From Mesostigma viride (lineage: Eukaryota; Streptophyta; Mesostigmatophyceae; Mesostigmatales; Mesostigmataceae): DNA of 64,000 nt. The notes under the pieces were generated by a model. It worked only from the letters and a program-made list of their open reading frames with translations. It was not told where the DNA came from and ran no database searches. How positions within the stretch are numbered: the stretch's first letter is position 1; the number at the start of each line of letters is the position of its first letter. The position numbers and the translations under genes were made by a program. Of the stretch, positions 11,090 through 21,099 are shown one piece after another. The stretch is from positions 1,356,590 through 1,420,589 of the forward strand of contig RPFO01000225.1 in the NCBI GenBank assembly GCA_009746045.1, written 5' to 3'.

Positions 11090-12110
11090 CTCACCACCCT
11101 CTTCGAGGACACTGAGCACGTGCAGACATGGCTTGACTGCCTGGCTCTCGAGGCCCGTGCAGTGGGGCTTGAGGTCAGCAAGAAGACAGAGGCCCTGGCG
11201 GTTGGGCTCACCAACTCACCGCCGCCCCTCTATCTCCTAGACGGCTCTCGAGTCCTGTATCGGGACTGCGTTAAGCTGCTGGGCAGCCTGCTCCCCAGCT
11301 GCGAGGTTGATGTGAACCATCGCATCTCCCTCGCCTGGCACGCTTTACGCCATGCAGTACCGGGCCCTGTGGCGCAAGCCCCTGGGCAAGATCGAGAAAC
11401 AGGACCTGTTCAAGGTCCTCGTCCTTCCTGTTCTCACGTATGGGGCCGAGACGTGGACCCTCACCGCCGACCTGGCCCGCAAGCTGGACGGCGCGGTCAC
11501 CAGCATGCTGCGTTCCATTTTCAGAGTAGGATATGCTGCTCATGTCCGCAATGAGGACCTGTACCAGGGCATGCCCTATATCACCAGCACCATTAATTAA
11601 GCAACGACGCCTGCAGCTAGTAGGGCACCTAGCTCGCACCAACCAGGTAGACACCTCACGTGGCCCCCCCGCAGGACTGCGACCAGCCCAGCCGGCTGGC
11701 CGGCACCTCCTGACGTGGGCTGGGCCCAGTGGTGTTAGACGCCGCAAGGCCCGCACCTTCAAAGAACAGCTAGTAGAGGACATGGGGGGCCTAGGCCTCT
11801 CTGTGATTTGGAAGAAGATGATGGACAAGGCCAAGTGGGCCCAGGTCATAGAGGACAACGAGCCCCCCCCAGTGGGGAAGCGCCCGCGTGTGCAATCCCG
11901 TCGGAGGCACGCCAGATAGCTCCCCTAGGGCAGTGGGCGGCTGCCTAGATAGATGTTGTAGTTAGAATGCTGTTAGATAGATGTAGTATGTAGCCGATGT
12001 AGATAGATTAGACCGGTAGGACTGTTTGCACCCATCCATCCATCCATCGGGGTTAATGCTCCGTGACTCCACAACGGGAGCACGAGTCTAATTAATTAAT
12101 TAATCAATTA
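11090..12110 (+). mobile_element. 5'-truncated LINE copy (family A), RT C-terminal part
   Basis: Coding for the end of a LINE RT runs from about 11102 to the stop at 11917-11919 in three frames: EHVQTWLDCLALEARAVGLE, then VLPVLTYGAETWTLTADLA, then a C-terminal piece ending KRPRVQSRRRHAR. YGAETWTL is the typical phrase after the RT palm in many LINEs. At least two frameshifts (about 11350 and 11550) make it dead. The 3' UTR ends in CCATCCATCC, a hairpin with loop CAAC, GAGCACGAGTC and a TAAT-type tail. The 10-bp duplication ATAATAATCT on both sides fixes its ends. Confidence 0.8.
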
Positions 12111-12215
12111 ATAATAATCTTCCACCCCATGCCAGGCCTTACGAGCTCTGATACATCATGGCGGTGCAGGTGCACTTTGTGCACCCAGAGGCTTGTGTAT
12201 AGTTAACACCCTACC

Positions 12216-12654
12216 ACAAGATGTGGACGCCCCCAGCGGGCTAGAATAGCAATAGCCCTAGCTTGTAACCATTGGCGTCACTGCCGCTAAGGCAGCCATG
12301 CCTAGCTGTGCCAACACACCTAGTCACGTGCCGCCAACGCACGGTACACAACCAGCCATAGCCTTAGCCTAGTCCTAGTACAGCCATGCTACGCCCTGGC
12401 TATGTTCAGATTACTTGCCCACGCTCCTTGCTATGATATGCTCACATGGGTCTTATTGCACCCACAGTTTGCCGGATCGTTAGCCTGTCCTTTTCGCTAG
12501 CCGCGCCCGATTGCAGCTGTGGCATGCCTTTGGCATGAAGGAGACTGGGGGTCTCTGCCCTTTCTCCTGTAGTGCACACACAGGGATTAAAAGCACTTCG
12601 GTGCTCCGTGACTCCCCAACGGGAGCACGAGTTTAATTAATTAATTAATTAATT
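12216..12654 (+). mobile_element. 5'-truncated LINE copy (family B), 3' end only
   Basis: It begins with the last codons of the family-B ORF (KMWTPPAG then TAG) and continues with the same 3' UTR as the minus-strand copy at 6637-7393, differing mainly by an extra ~11-18 bp in that copy near 7010. It ends with AGCAC-TTCG-GTGCT (12592-12605), a second hairpin with loop CAAC (12608-12628) and a TTAA-unit tail. The duplication AACACCCTACC bounds it. Confidence 0.85.
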
Positions 12655-12797
12655 AACACCCTACCCAAGTGCAGGAAGTAGCCCAGAATGTATTACAAGC
12701 CATGTATATGCCCTTTCTCAGGGATATGTGCTACGTATACTCCCATGCACCGGAGTTATGTTCCTAATTAATTATTTAATTAACTAATTAATTAACG

Positions 12798-13246
12798 AGG
12801 CATTATGCAGACCATATTCGTCTATTTGTTTGTGACAGTATAATGATGTTTGTTTGTGTATAATGATTTTTCTATAATGAGATCAACATAACTTACTCCG
12901 TGGCATGCCTATGTGCATGAGATGCAAGTCATTCTCGTTGTGTACATACAGGCCTGCGCTGGTTGTCTCCTTGATACAGGGGCTGATGGCTCCTTTATTG
13001 GTACCCGGCTGACCACTTGACTCGATCCTACATGCAGCTGCATGGTCAATCACGCCCGCGCAGCCTATATGCAGCCTGAATTCAGGCCGCTGCACGGGCT
13101 AGCTGTAGGATATGGACTGAACATGCGTCCCATATACAATACCACAATAACACCTTAGGCCGAACGTAAAATTGAATTAAATTATATTATAACATCATTG
13201 TCTCCGTTGGGAGATCATGTAGCACATATTCCTTGCTGGGTGGATA
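12798..13246. other. No gene seen
   Basis: AT-rich sequence with a 70-residue minus-strand frame (12883-13095) that has no recognised family. Its only notable content is a copy of the GGCCTGCGC...GGTTGTCTCCTTGAT motif at 12951-12975. Confidence 0.35.
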
Positions 13247-13396
13247 GTTGTACAAGCTAATGCTTATACTTTTTATGCGCAAACCTTTTAGCTAAGGTTA
13301 ACGCATATTCTTACATCCTGCGCAGGATGTAAGAATATGCGTTAACCTTAGCTAAAAGGTTTGCGCATAAAAAGTATAAGCATTAGCTTGTACAAC
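13247..13396. repeat. Perfect 150-bp palindrome, copy 1
   Basis: The 75-base arm from 13247 to 13321 is followed without spacer by its exact reverse complement (13322-13396); the centre is CCTGC|GCAGG. Outer ends are GTTGTACAAG...CTTGTACAAC. No mismatches were found by eye. Confidence 0.9.
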
Positions 13397-13640
13397 TTAA
13401 AACCTTTGCGCGTTGGGGCGGAACATTAAGCGGCTCCCTAACTAGGGTTTACTTCCGCATCGAATTACTAATTCGATATCGAATTACTGATTCGATATTA
13501 ATCCCGGGAAGGTCCGATATCTACCTCGCTAGGCGATTAATTAGGTCCGACCGGTGCCCCGGCGGATCCTCCCAAATAATCCCTACTCGGCACTGTCCCC
13601 ACGAGGTTTCGAACCCGTGACTTCCGCGCCGCGCCGGTTC
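13397..13640. other. Spacer between the twin palindromes, with a B-box-like site
   Basis: About 240 bp with two imperfect copies of ATCGAATTACT..ATTCGATAT (13459-13500). On the minus strand a Pol III B-box-like GGTTCGAAACC lies around 13607-13617 within a short stem, but no full tRNA can be folded. No coding frame. Confidence 0.4.
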
Positions 13641-13796
13641 TAAGTTGTACAAGCTAATGCTTATACTTTTTATGCGCAAACCTTTTAGCTAAGGTTAACG
13701 CATATTCTTACATCCTGCGCAGGATGTAAGAATATGCGTTAACCTTAGCTAAAAGGTTTGCGCATAAAAAGTATAAGCATTAGCTTGTACAACTTA
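13641..13796. repeat. Perfect 156-bp palindrome, copy 2
   Basis: The same palindrome as at 13247-13396, with three extra matching bases on each side (TAAGTTG...CAACTTA). The right flank TTAAAACC is also shared by both copies, the left flank is not. Confidence 0.9.
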
Positions 13797-13872
13797 AAAC
13801 CGAAGCCGCGTAATCAAACGAACCTAACTAAGCTATATCTAGTCTACTAGAAAAATCCTAACTATACACTAT

Positions 13873-16191
13873 TCAGCAAAACGCCTTTTCCGCTCGGCCG
13901 GGGCCGGGGCCGGGAGGGGGCTTGCCCACAGGGGCTGGCGTGTGAGCCTGGACAATCTTCTGCCACCGCTTCTTGTTCTGCATGGCAGTCCAAGGAAGAG
14001 AGAGGGAGTGAATGCGGTGTTCAAACTGAGCTGGGACCACTATAGGTCGACCAGCAACATCTGGGTGTAGTAGTTCATGCATGGCAGGCGTACCTAGCTT
14101 TCTAGGAATGTCCTTGGGGCCAGGCCAGGTCAGGATGTGCCGCCCTGGTTGGCCAAGCCGCTGGGGGCCGGCCATGCAGACCAAGGGCGGTGTCGACCTG
14201 ACTGGTGCGAGCAAGATCAATGTCCTACAAATGCTATCTATCCTACGCTGCCTAGTCTCGTCCGAAATGCGAGGCATAGCCTGATACAAAGACTCTAATG
14301 AACTATGCTTGGAAACCCCTACATATTTCAGGACCTGTCGGAGCATCCTGTAAACCGTGCCGTCTAGTTTAGCCGCCAGTGTGTCCGTGAGTGTCCATGC
14401 CTCGGCGCCATACACAAGCACCGTGAGGACGAGGACGTACCTTGAACAGCATGCGCTTACGGTGCATGCTCGCCTAGCCAGGCCCTTCGAGCGCCAGTAG
14501 GTGTTGAGCGAACGGAGCCAGGCCCAGGCCAGGCCGATGCGGATGTCCACATCGTCGGCGGTGTCAGGGAGCATGCTCCCCAACAGTTTGAAGCGATCAC
14601 GGAACGGGACCTCCGTCCCGTCGAGCAGGGGCGGCAGAGGCGGGCGGCTGGAGGCCCCAATCACCATCGCCTCAGTTTTGACACTGATCTCCGACCCCAC
14701 CGGCCACCGCCCTCGCCTCCAAGCCCAGACAGTCCAGCAAGGTCTGAATGTGCTCGGGGCGCGCGATGAGGGTGGTGTCATCCGCATAAATCAGGTCGGC
14801 CAGGCCGTAGCCAGTGCCGCCCCCGCCGTGCTCGCGCTCGTTATAAGAATGTCCAAGCCGGGCTCGAAGCCCGCTTAAGAGCAGTAAAGCGTGCACGTGC
14901 GCCCGGCGCATCGATGACGTGATCCACGACAATAATGAACAGATATATGGGGACATGACGTACATACACAACCTTGCCACCCGGCCCCCCGTCGTGAAGG
15001 GGGAATGGTGGGGTGGTGCCTTCCGCAGTCCGCACTATATACTGCCTGTGAGCCCTCATACATACAGTCGACGAATCCGGCAGCAATAAACGCTGGCGAT
15101 ATATATACCCGATCGATCCAGAGCTATAGCTACTAGGACATTGGCCCAAAGAGCCTCCCAGAGGTCCGACCGTGTCAAAGGCCTTGATATATAGTCGACA
15201 AAAATGAAGACCCGGCTGCGGCAAACCATCATCAGGGCAAAGGCGACGTCGCACCTCCTCCATCAACCGGCGCGCGACAAATACAGCCATGACAGAATTA
15301 CGAGCCGGAAACCCATCTGAGACTCACCCAGGGGTGGGTCCAGCGCGTGGCGCGGAGCCTGTGCAGCATCATGCGCATGAAGACCTTCAGCGCGGCGCTC
15401 TGGAGGCAGACACCCCGATAGTTACCAGGGTCAGCAGCAGAGCCCTTCTTGTACAGCATGACTCGTCTGCCACTCAGCAGGCGGAGGCTCATGACAGAGA
15501 GCAGGACACGGTTGCAGAACGCCAGCAGAAGATCCCTCACTGCCGGGGCAGGGGTCTTCAGCAGCTCAGCAGAAAGGTGGTCGGCACCGACCGCAGCATC
15601 GTACCGCAGGCGAGCAAGGGCGCCGTCCAGTTCCTTCAAAGTGAAGGGGTGGACGACGCCACGTGGCAAGGCAGCCCTCCTGCAAGACGGGGACTTATTG
15701 GTAGTCCGCGGCCGAGGAGGGGGGCGCAGGCGGCGGGGGGCCGGGTCCGGCAACACCGAGACGGGCGGGCGTCTCGGGGTGAAGTGGCAGGGGGGGGGCG
15801 CGAGCCCCACCTGTCAAGGAAACATTGTGGCCCAACCAACGGTCAAGGCCGCCTGACCGGCGCCGTGCCGTCCCCCGTGTGCTCCACCGGGGTGCGCTGC
15901 CGCCGGCCGCCGAGCTGGTCGAGGTGGTACCACATGTCCTTGCCCTGGTTGCGAGCTTGGCAGGCCTTGGCATGCATCTGCGATGCACTGGGCCGCCTCT
16001 GCGTCCTGAGCAAGTGCGTAGGCCTCCACAAGGGCGCGGCCTTGAGCACCGGGGTTGTAGCAGCGGGTCCTGGTTACATATACGCTTGAGCGGAGGGCGG
16101 TGCCGGGCGGCCAAGCTAGACCTTGGGGTCCAGGCGGTAGAGCGGGCCGGGGCGGCGGCCGGCGGGGCATGACCGGCAGGTGCCGGGCCGC
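13873..16191 (-). mobile_element. LINE family C, linker and reverse-transcriptase part (decayed)
   Basis: Read on the minus strand: a linker with NQGKDMWYHLDQLGG (about 15.95 kb); RT start AVGADHLSAELLK and RRVMLYKKGSAADPGNYRGV (15.75-15.45 kb); palm A as YIKAFDTVGPLG (about 15.18 kb); palm C as LADLIYADDTTLIARPEH (about 14.8 kb); then FKLLGSMLPDTADDVDIRIG, VYGAEAWTL and a C-terminus ending PGPGRAEKAFC before the stop at 13873. Several frameshifts separate these pieces. The matching endonuclease lies on the same strand at 21.2-22.1 kb beyond a nested Copia-like element. Unlike families A and B its 3' end does not show the TAAT tail; the palindrome block begins soon after. Confidence 0.85.
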
Positions 16192-16290
16192 CAAGTTAGA
16201 TATAGAAAGACGTTGGAGACGTTGGGGAGACTCAGTGTGATCGGACTGTGAGATGCAGTAACGCCAGGGATCGGGCGTTCCTTGTCATTA
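16192..16290 (-). repeat. Terminal direct repeat of element 2 (3' copy)
   Basis: It matches 20811-20912 with small indels (for instance GATC inserted, CATG missing). It directly follows the truncated pol. Confidence 0.7.
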
Positions 16291-18049
16291 GTGCCCTCAT
16301 TGGCACGGGTGGTCTAACCTGCTGTGGCTGGCTAGGCTCACTGAGGGTGACCTGGGGTGCACATGTGTTGTGGCTATCACACTCACCAGTGTGTGTTCCA
16401 AACAACCACTCACTGGGTACTCCAGATATACCAGGCAACTGTACTGAGCTGTCGACCATCAGCTCTTCCTCCTCTGCCACGTCTGACAGTGGAGTATAAT
16501 ACAATTTAATCCTGTGAGGTGAGCACTTGTGCACATGTCCAGTGTCATTGTGTTTCACATGCACAGTCTTGCCTGTGCTGGAAAACTTGAGGATAGTGGC
16601 TGGGCCTAACCATGTCCCAACCTTCCCTAGCCCTGACTCCTTATAGAAGAGAACTGTGTCCCCTTCCTTGAAGGAGGGGCGTGGATGCTTGGCATCCTTG
16701 GCTGCCAATCTGCTGGCAGCGTGGGCACGCTGTGCATTGTACACAGCTAGTACCTCAGGTGGGTATATCCCAGCCTGTAACCCATCTGGTGTGATAATAC
16801 CATAGGGTGTCTGCAGGAGTGGTCGTCTATTGAGTATCTGGCATATCTTAGTAGCCCACAGTGCCCTATCAGCGTATATGACCCACTGTCAAGCTAACAG
16901 GTTCTCACCTTCTTTGGCTACCAAGGTTTTGATAGACCTAATTGCCCTCTCAATGATACCTTGTCTCTCATGATCTTCTAGCCCAGCCAGGTCTATAGCT
17001 TCACAGCCCTCTGCACCAGCAAGGCAACTAAATTGCTGATCTAACAGCAGTGCTTCTACTGGGTAGTACCTGGCTTGTGCTATTAATATAGCTCTGTGCA
17101 ACTGAGACTTGTCCATACCAGGGAGAGGTTCTATTGCTGTGTACCTGGACCATGCGTCCTTTAAAGCCAGATAGGGCTGTCCCTCAATATGGAACACATC
17201 CCCGACCACTCTGCCCTTGCACTTGGGTGGTGTAGCTACATGCCACTTGGGTGGTTTAGGTGCATACATTTGGCAGTGCTGACAGTGTTTTCTGATCAGC
17301 TGACATGCCTTCCTGAGTGCCGTACCTCCCAGTGCAGCTGCTACCATCTCTGCACATGCCTCATGACCATACGGTAAGTGCAGTTGCAATGCCAGCTCCT
17401 CATAACTGATGTTACTAAGAGCTTGGGTCATGACCCTGGACACCTTGGGTATCAAGGAGGTGAACCTGGGTTCACTGTCAGAGGTTTCTGTGTAATACTT
17501 CAACACTTTGCCAACCTTGCTTACAGCCTTGACAGCTGAGCATGAAGGTGGAGAGTGAGAGGTAACAGAGTTAACTTGACATCCTGTCAACACCCTCCCA
17601 TCCTGTGTCCCTGCCTGGGCAGTGGAGCTGGATATTGGGTGGTGTAGGGGACACGACTCATCATGACACGTGTGAGGGTGTGAGGACTTACATTTGGGGG
17701 GCTGCCACGGATCCTTGGTGCACTTGGCGGGGTCCCCGTGAGGCGGTCCCAGGCACTTGTGGCAGAGCACCTCCAGGTCACCCAGGTGCTCCTTGTGTTT
17801 GTGGCACTTGTCCTTGCTGTGGCCACGACGCCCACAACGCACACATTTCACATCCTTCTTGGGGGTGGAGGACCCAGCCCCAGAAGACTTGTTAGTGTTC
17901 CCCCCTGGGGGGGATGACCTACCCTTCCCCTTCCCCTGCCCCTTGCCCTTGCCCTTGCCCTTGCCCTTGCCCTTGCCCTTGCCCTTGCCCTTGCTTGCCC
18001 TTGCCCTTGCCCTTGCCCTTCCCCTTCTTGCCCTTGAGGCTCTTAACAA
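16291..18049 (-). pseudogene. Element 2 zinc knuckles and integrase
   Basis: From 18049: a (Lys-Gly)n tract from GGCAAG repeats, a CX2CX4HX4C zinc knuckle (CVRCGRRGHSKDKC), a second CX2CX4HX5C knuckle (CHKCLGPPHGDPAKC), then the HHCC integrase N-domain (LHLPYGH ... CQHC), the core with GDVFHIEG, LLLDQQF and IIERAIRSIK, and after a stop near 16890 the integrase C-terminal part KVGTWLGPATILKF (16.6 kb) followed by DVAEEEELMVDSSVQLPGI. The last segment corresponds to the region just before protease in element 3; here it runs into the terminal repeat in place of protease. The stop at about 16888 and a shift near 17,990 inactivate it. Confidence 0.8.
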
Positions 18050-18082
18050 ACTGACTCATAAGAGTCTTCACCTCCCCTAGCG

Positions 18083-20799
18083 TCACAGGACGCTTGTCCT
18101 TGGCCTTCCTGGCCTTACCCTCCTCATCTGACTCCTCCCCCCGGGTCCGCTTGACAGCAGGGGGGGAAGAGGTGGAGGGGGGGGGGCTGAGTCCTGGCAC
18201 AGTGGACCCAAGGCTAGCTTAACATAATCGAGAGCCTCTTTCATCGACTCCCAATGAGTGGCCAGGCCTGTGGTGATCATGGCAAAGGTGTTACGATCAA
18301 GGTTAAGCTTCTCTAGCAGGGAATGCACAAGCCACTTGTGATCTAGCTTGCTAACCTCGGGGTGGGCTTTCACTGCAAGTTCCCACTTCTTGATCTCTGC
18401 TACATAGTTCTGAGTTTCTACCTTATAGGTTTTCACCCAGTTAAACGCAGAGTACATGTCAACAGTGGTGGGAGCAGACAGCAGGTCATGCAGATCACGC
18501 AGAAAATTCTCCCATGGCTCCCTACCCTGTGTATCCTGCCACCTGGGGTACCTTTGCTGATATATGGACACCAAGTGCTGGATGGAGGGATTGGATTGGT
18601 GGAAGAAATCACCCTGCATGAGTGCCCCAAACCAGTTTTTGATATTCAGCTCCTCCCTAGCTAGCTTGAGAGAGAGAAGAAGCTGAGCACCCTGCTGCCT
18701 AGTAGTGTACCCTTCTGGCAGCCCCCTCACCATAATCCTGTCAATTGGCCTATGCTCGTTATAAACTGGCCAATCCTGAGAGGGTGAAGAGGGAGAGGGA
18801 GAGGAAGACCTGCCTGGGGATGTAGCAGCATTGGCAGTGGTTGGGATGCTAGTAGGTGAGCTAGACCTGTGAGAGCCTGCTACGCGTGGCTGGCTGCGCT
18901 GGGGTGACAGTTAGGTTCCTGCACAACATGTGCTGGTGAAGATGGTATGTCCATGCCCCCCTGCACACCCTGACTCTGTGCCTGCCTCTTGCGTGCCCTA
19001 GAGTGCCTCCCATTGCTCAAAGGTAGGGGTGAGAGAAATATCACTATCCTCACTGCTAGATGAGCTTGTCTGCTGCGCGTCCCCCCCCCGCTGGCTACCT
19101 GTCTGTACACGCAACCAAGTGCATGGGGAGATACATACCTGCCTCCTGCATGCACACCCGGTGCAACGTATGCACCATCTCCACCATCGTGGCCAGATTC
19201 ACCCTGATCTTCTTGCCTCGCAGCAAGGTCTGCAGGGCGGGAAGAAGTGCCTCGCACATCCTCCTGGTCATCGGCTCAATCGAGGGTTGATCGAGCAGAT
19301 GATAGATGACCGCACACAACAAGCTGGCGTGTTCAGCCAACCTGCCGTCCAGCCTTTCGCTGGCCACCCCTTGGATACCCTGGGCGCAGCGCTGGACTGC
19401 GCGCCAAAGGGCTGGCTCACAGAGCGAGACGACGTCATCCCCAGGGATGCGTGCCTCGGCTGTCTCCATGGCCACATCCTCCTCCCCTGGGGGAGATGGA
19501 CGATCCCTTGCCACAGCCTGGGCCGTGTCAGGTCCCTTGCCCCTGCCGGGGGCTTGGGACTGCGATGGGGGTGCCGAAGCACCCGCCTTCGCGGGGGGGT
19601 GCATGGGTGTTGATGGCGTCGGTGTTGTCGGCTGATGCCGACGGTTCCGACTCAGCGGCGGGTGTGCCGTGGGGAGGCGGCTGTCGCTTGCCCCCCGCCC
19701 GCCTGGGAGTCGCTGCCGCTGTCGCTGTTGCTGCTGCTGTCGCTGTTGCTGTCCGACGCTGCCACCACTGGGGTAGACGGGGCGCCCACCGGTGCTGCTG
19801 TCTTGGATGCCGCGGCCGGCAGGGTCGCTGCCGACGCCGGTGGCGACACAGTTGCAGCCGCCTGCTGCGACGCAGTCGATGTCGCTGCCAAACCAGGGGA
19901 TGCCGTCGCAGGTCCCCAGCCAACTGGCACGACAGGTGGCATCCTTGGCATCTCTGCCGGCCTGGGTGGCTTGGCCACCACCGTGGCCGCTGCCACCTGG
20001 CGAGCCTCCGAATACATGTCGAGAGCAGGTACACCTTGTCTCACGGCCAAGTAGTACAGCCGCCGGGATCAGAATCGCAACCTGGACATGCGAAAAACGG
20101 CGATGGACGTCCAGTCCGGGAGCTCCGACGCCACCGCCTGAACCACGAATTTGGTCAAGACGATGCCGCCAGGGAGCCGGTACTCTGCTGGCGCAGACGC
20201 CAGCCGTCGAAAGGCAGAAAGTCTGGTACATTACGCACCGGGATCTTAAAGGGGATCTGGCCCCAACCGTTAACATAGACCTCACCTGCTTCCTGGGACG
20301 CAGGGGTCGGGTTCGCGCCGAGGCTCATGCCTGCCAGCGCCCTCCCGACAGAGGTGTTGCCGGACGATGACCTCGTCTGGCCAGAGGTCACCTCTCTCCT
20401 AGGAGAGGGTGAAGCCTCCCCCTCCTCCGAAGAGGAGGAATCCTCTTCCACCTGTCGCCCTGGGGCGGGTGGCACGAGGTTCGGGGCAACCTCGGACTCG
20501 TTGCGAGTCCCGTTGCCCCTGTTCCCCTGGGGGGCAGACGCCTCGGCATCGACAGCTTCACGCTGCCGGCAAGGGGTATCCGCCACCACCATGCGATAGG
20601 TGACATTGTCGTCACGCTCACGCAGTGGGGAACTGCGAGGAGAAGTTCTCCTCTGAGACGCCGTAAACGGCAGTCTCGCGGTGCATGATGGGGGGCTCCC
20701 GGTTAGCGGGAGGCCGACCCCGACCGTTTCCCATGCCCCGTCCCGCTGGGGGTTGGGGCGGACATTGTTGTTTTTCGCATCCGAATTCTTCGGCGCCAT
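18083..20799 (-). pseudogene. Element 2 gag (N-terminal, middle and capsid-like parts, frameshifted)
   Basis: ATG at 20797-20799 opens MAPKNSDAKNNN; NVTYRMVVADTP matches NVTFRTVVADHP of element 3. The middle part (about 20.05-19.1 kb) has PVGWGPA, a Ser/Asn/Asp-rich tract, then LWRAVQRCAQGIQGVASERL...MCEALLPALQTLL. The capsid-like part (18733-18083) has MVRGLPEGYTTRQQGAQLLL and NWFGALMQGDFF. At least three frame changes are needed (about 20.15, 19.6 and 18.19 kb), the last in a run of nine or more G/C. The gag-like assignment rests on position before zinc knuckles and on helical capsid-like composition. Confidence 0.75.
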
Positions 20800-20810
20800 T
20801 TCAAAATCCA

Positions 20811-20912
20811 AGTTAGATATAGAAAGACGTTGGAGACGTTGGGGAGACTCAGTGTGAGACTGTGAGATGCAGTAACGCCATGCAGGGATCGGGCGTTCCT
20901 TGTCATTATTCA
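20811..20912 (-). repeat. Terminal direct repeat of element 2 (5' copy)
   Basis: The counterpart of 16192-16290, ending 12 bp before the gag ATG. On the minus strand it begins near AATGACAAGGAACGCCCG and ends CTAACTTGG. Confidence 0.7.
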
Positions 20913-21099
20913 CTCCATATGTGGGCACACATTATATGTCGTGGACACATCACTCACACGAGTTCCCTAGGACAACTGGACTACGCTAAATTGTCCGCCA
21001 CGTGTCCAGGCTCTAGAGGCTTCTAGACCTGGAGCAACGTTACTACGCACAACGTCCACTAGACTAGTTGCTAGCTACGTAACTTGCGTACACGTGTGT

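Larger units (their letters stand above)
10988..12797 (+). mobile_element. R1 retroposon copy split by two LINE insertions
   Basis: The three pieces 10988-11089, 12121-12215 and 12666-12797 join to about 330 bp that match the full-length R1 copy at 56100-56414 in order and orientation (start near TGCCTAGCTTTATC, end with the ACTCC...GGAGT stem-loop, GTTATGTTCC and a TAAT-rich tail). The intervening blocks are LINE copies with their own target duplications: ATAATAATCT (11080-11089 and 12111-12120) and AACACCCTACC (12205-12215 and 12655-12665). R1 has no coding frame. It looks like a SINE-type non-autonomous element. Confidence 0.75.
16192..20915 (-). mobile_element. Internally deleted Copia-like element (element 2), nested in LINE C
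   Basis: On the minus strand it starts with gag at 20799, continues through capsid-like sequence, zinc knuckles and integrase, and then jumps from the spacer after integrase straight into a ~100-bp block (16192-16290) that also lies just upstream of gag (20811-20912) in the same orientation. Protease, RT and RNase H are missing, so this is a deletion derivative of the lineage seen complete at 57.3-63.7 kb. The shared block is probably part of an LTR. It ends ...CTAACTTGG on the minus strand. LINE-C coding resumes on either side (16.19 kb and about 21.1 kb), which shows nesting; I could not define a target duplication. Confidence 0.75.

Noticed and set aside
6640-12654. Long inverted repeats at 6637-7105 and 12216-12654 as terminal repeats of a 6-kb transposon
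   Set aside because: Each is an independent 5'-truncated LINE 3' end with its own target duplication and tail, inserted in opposite orientations.
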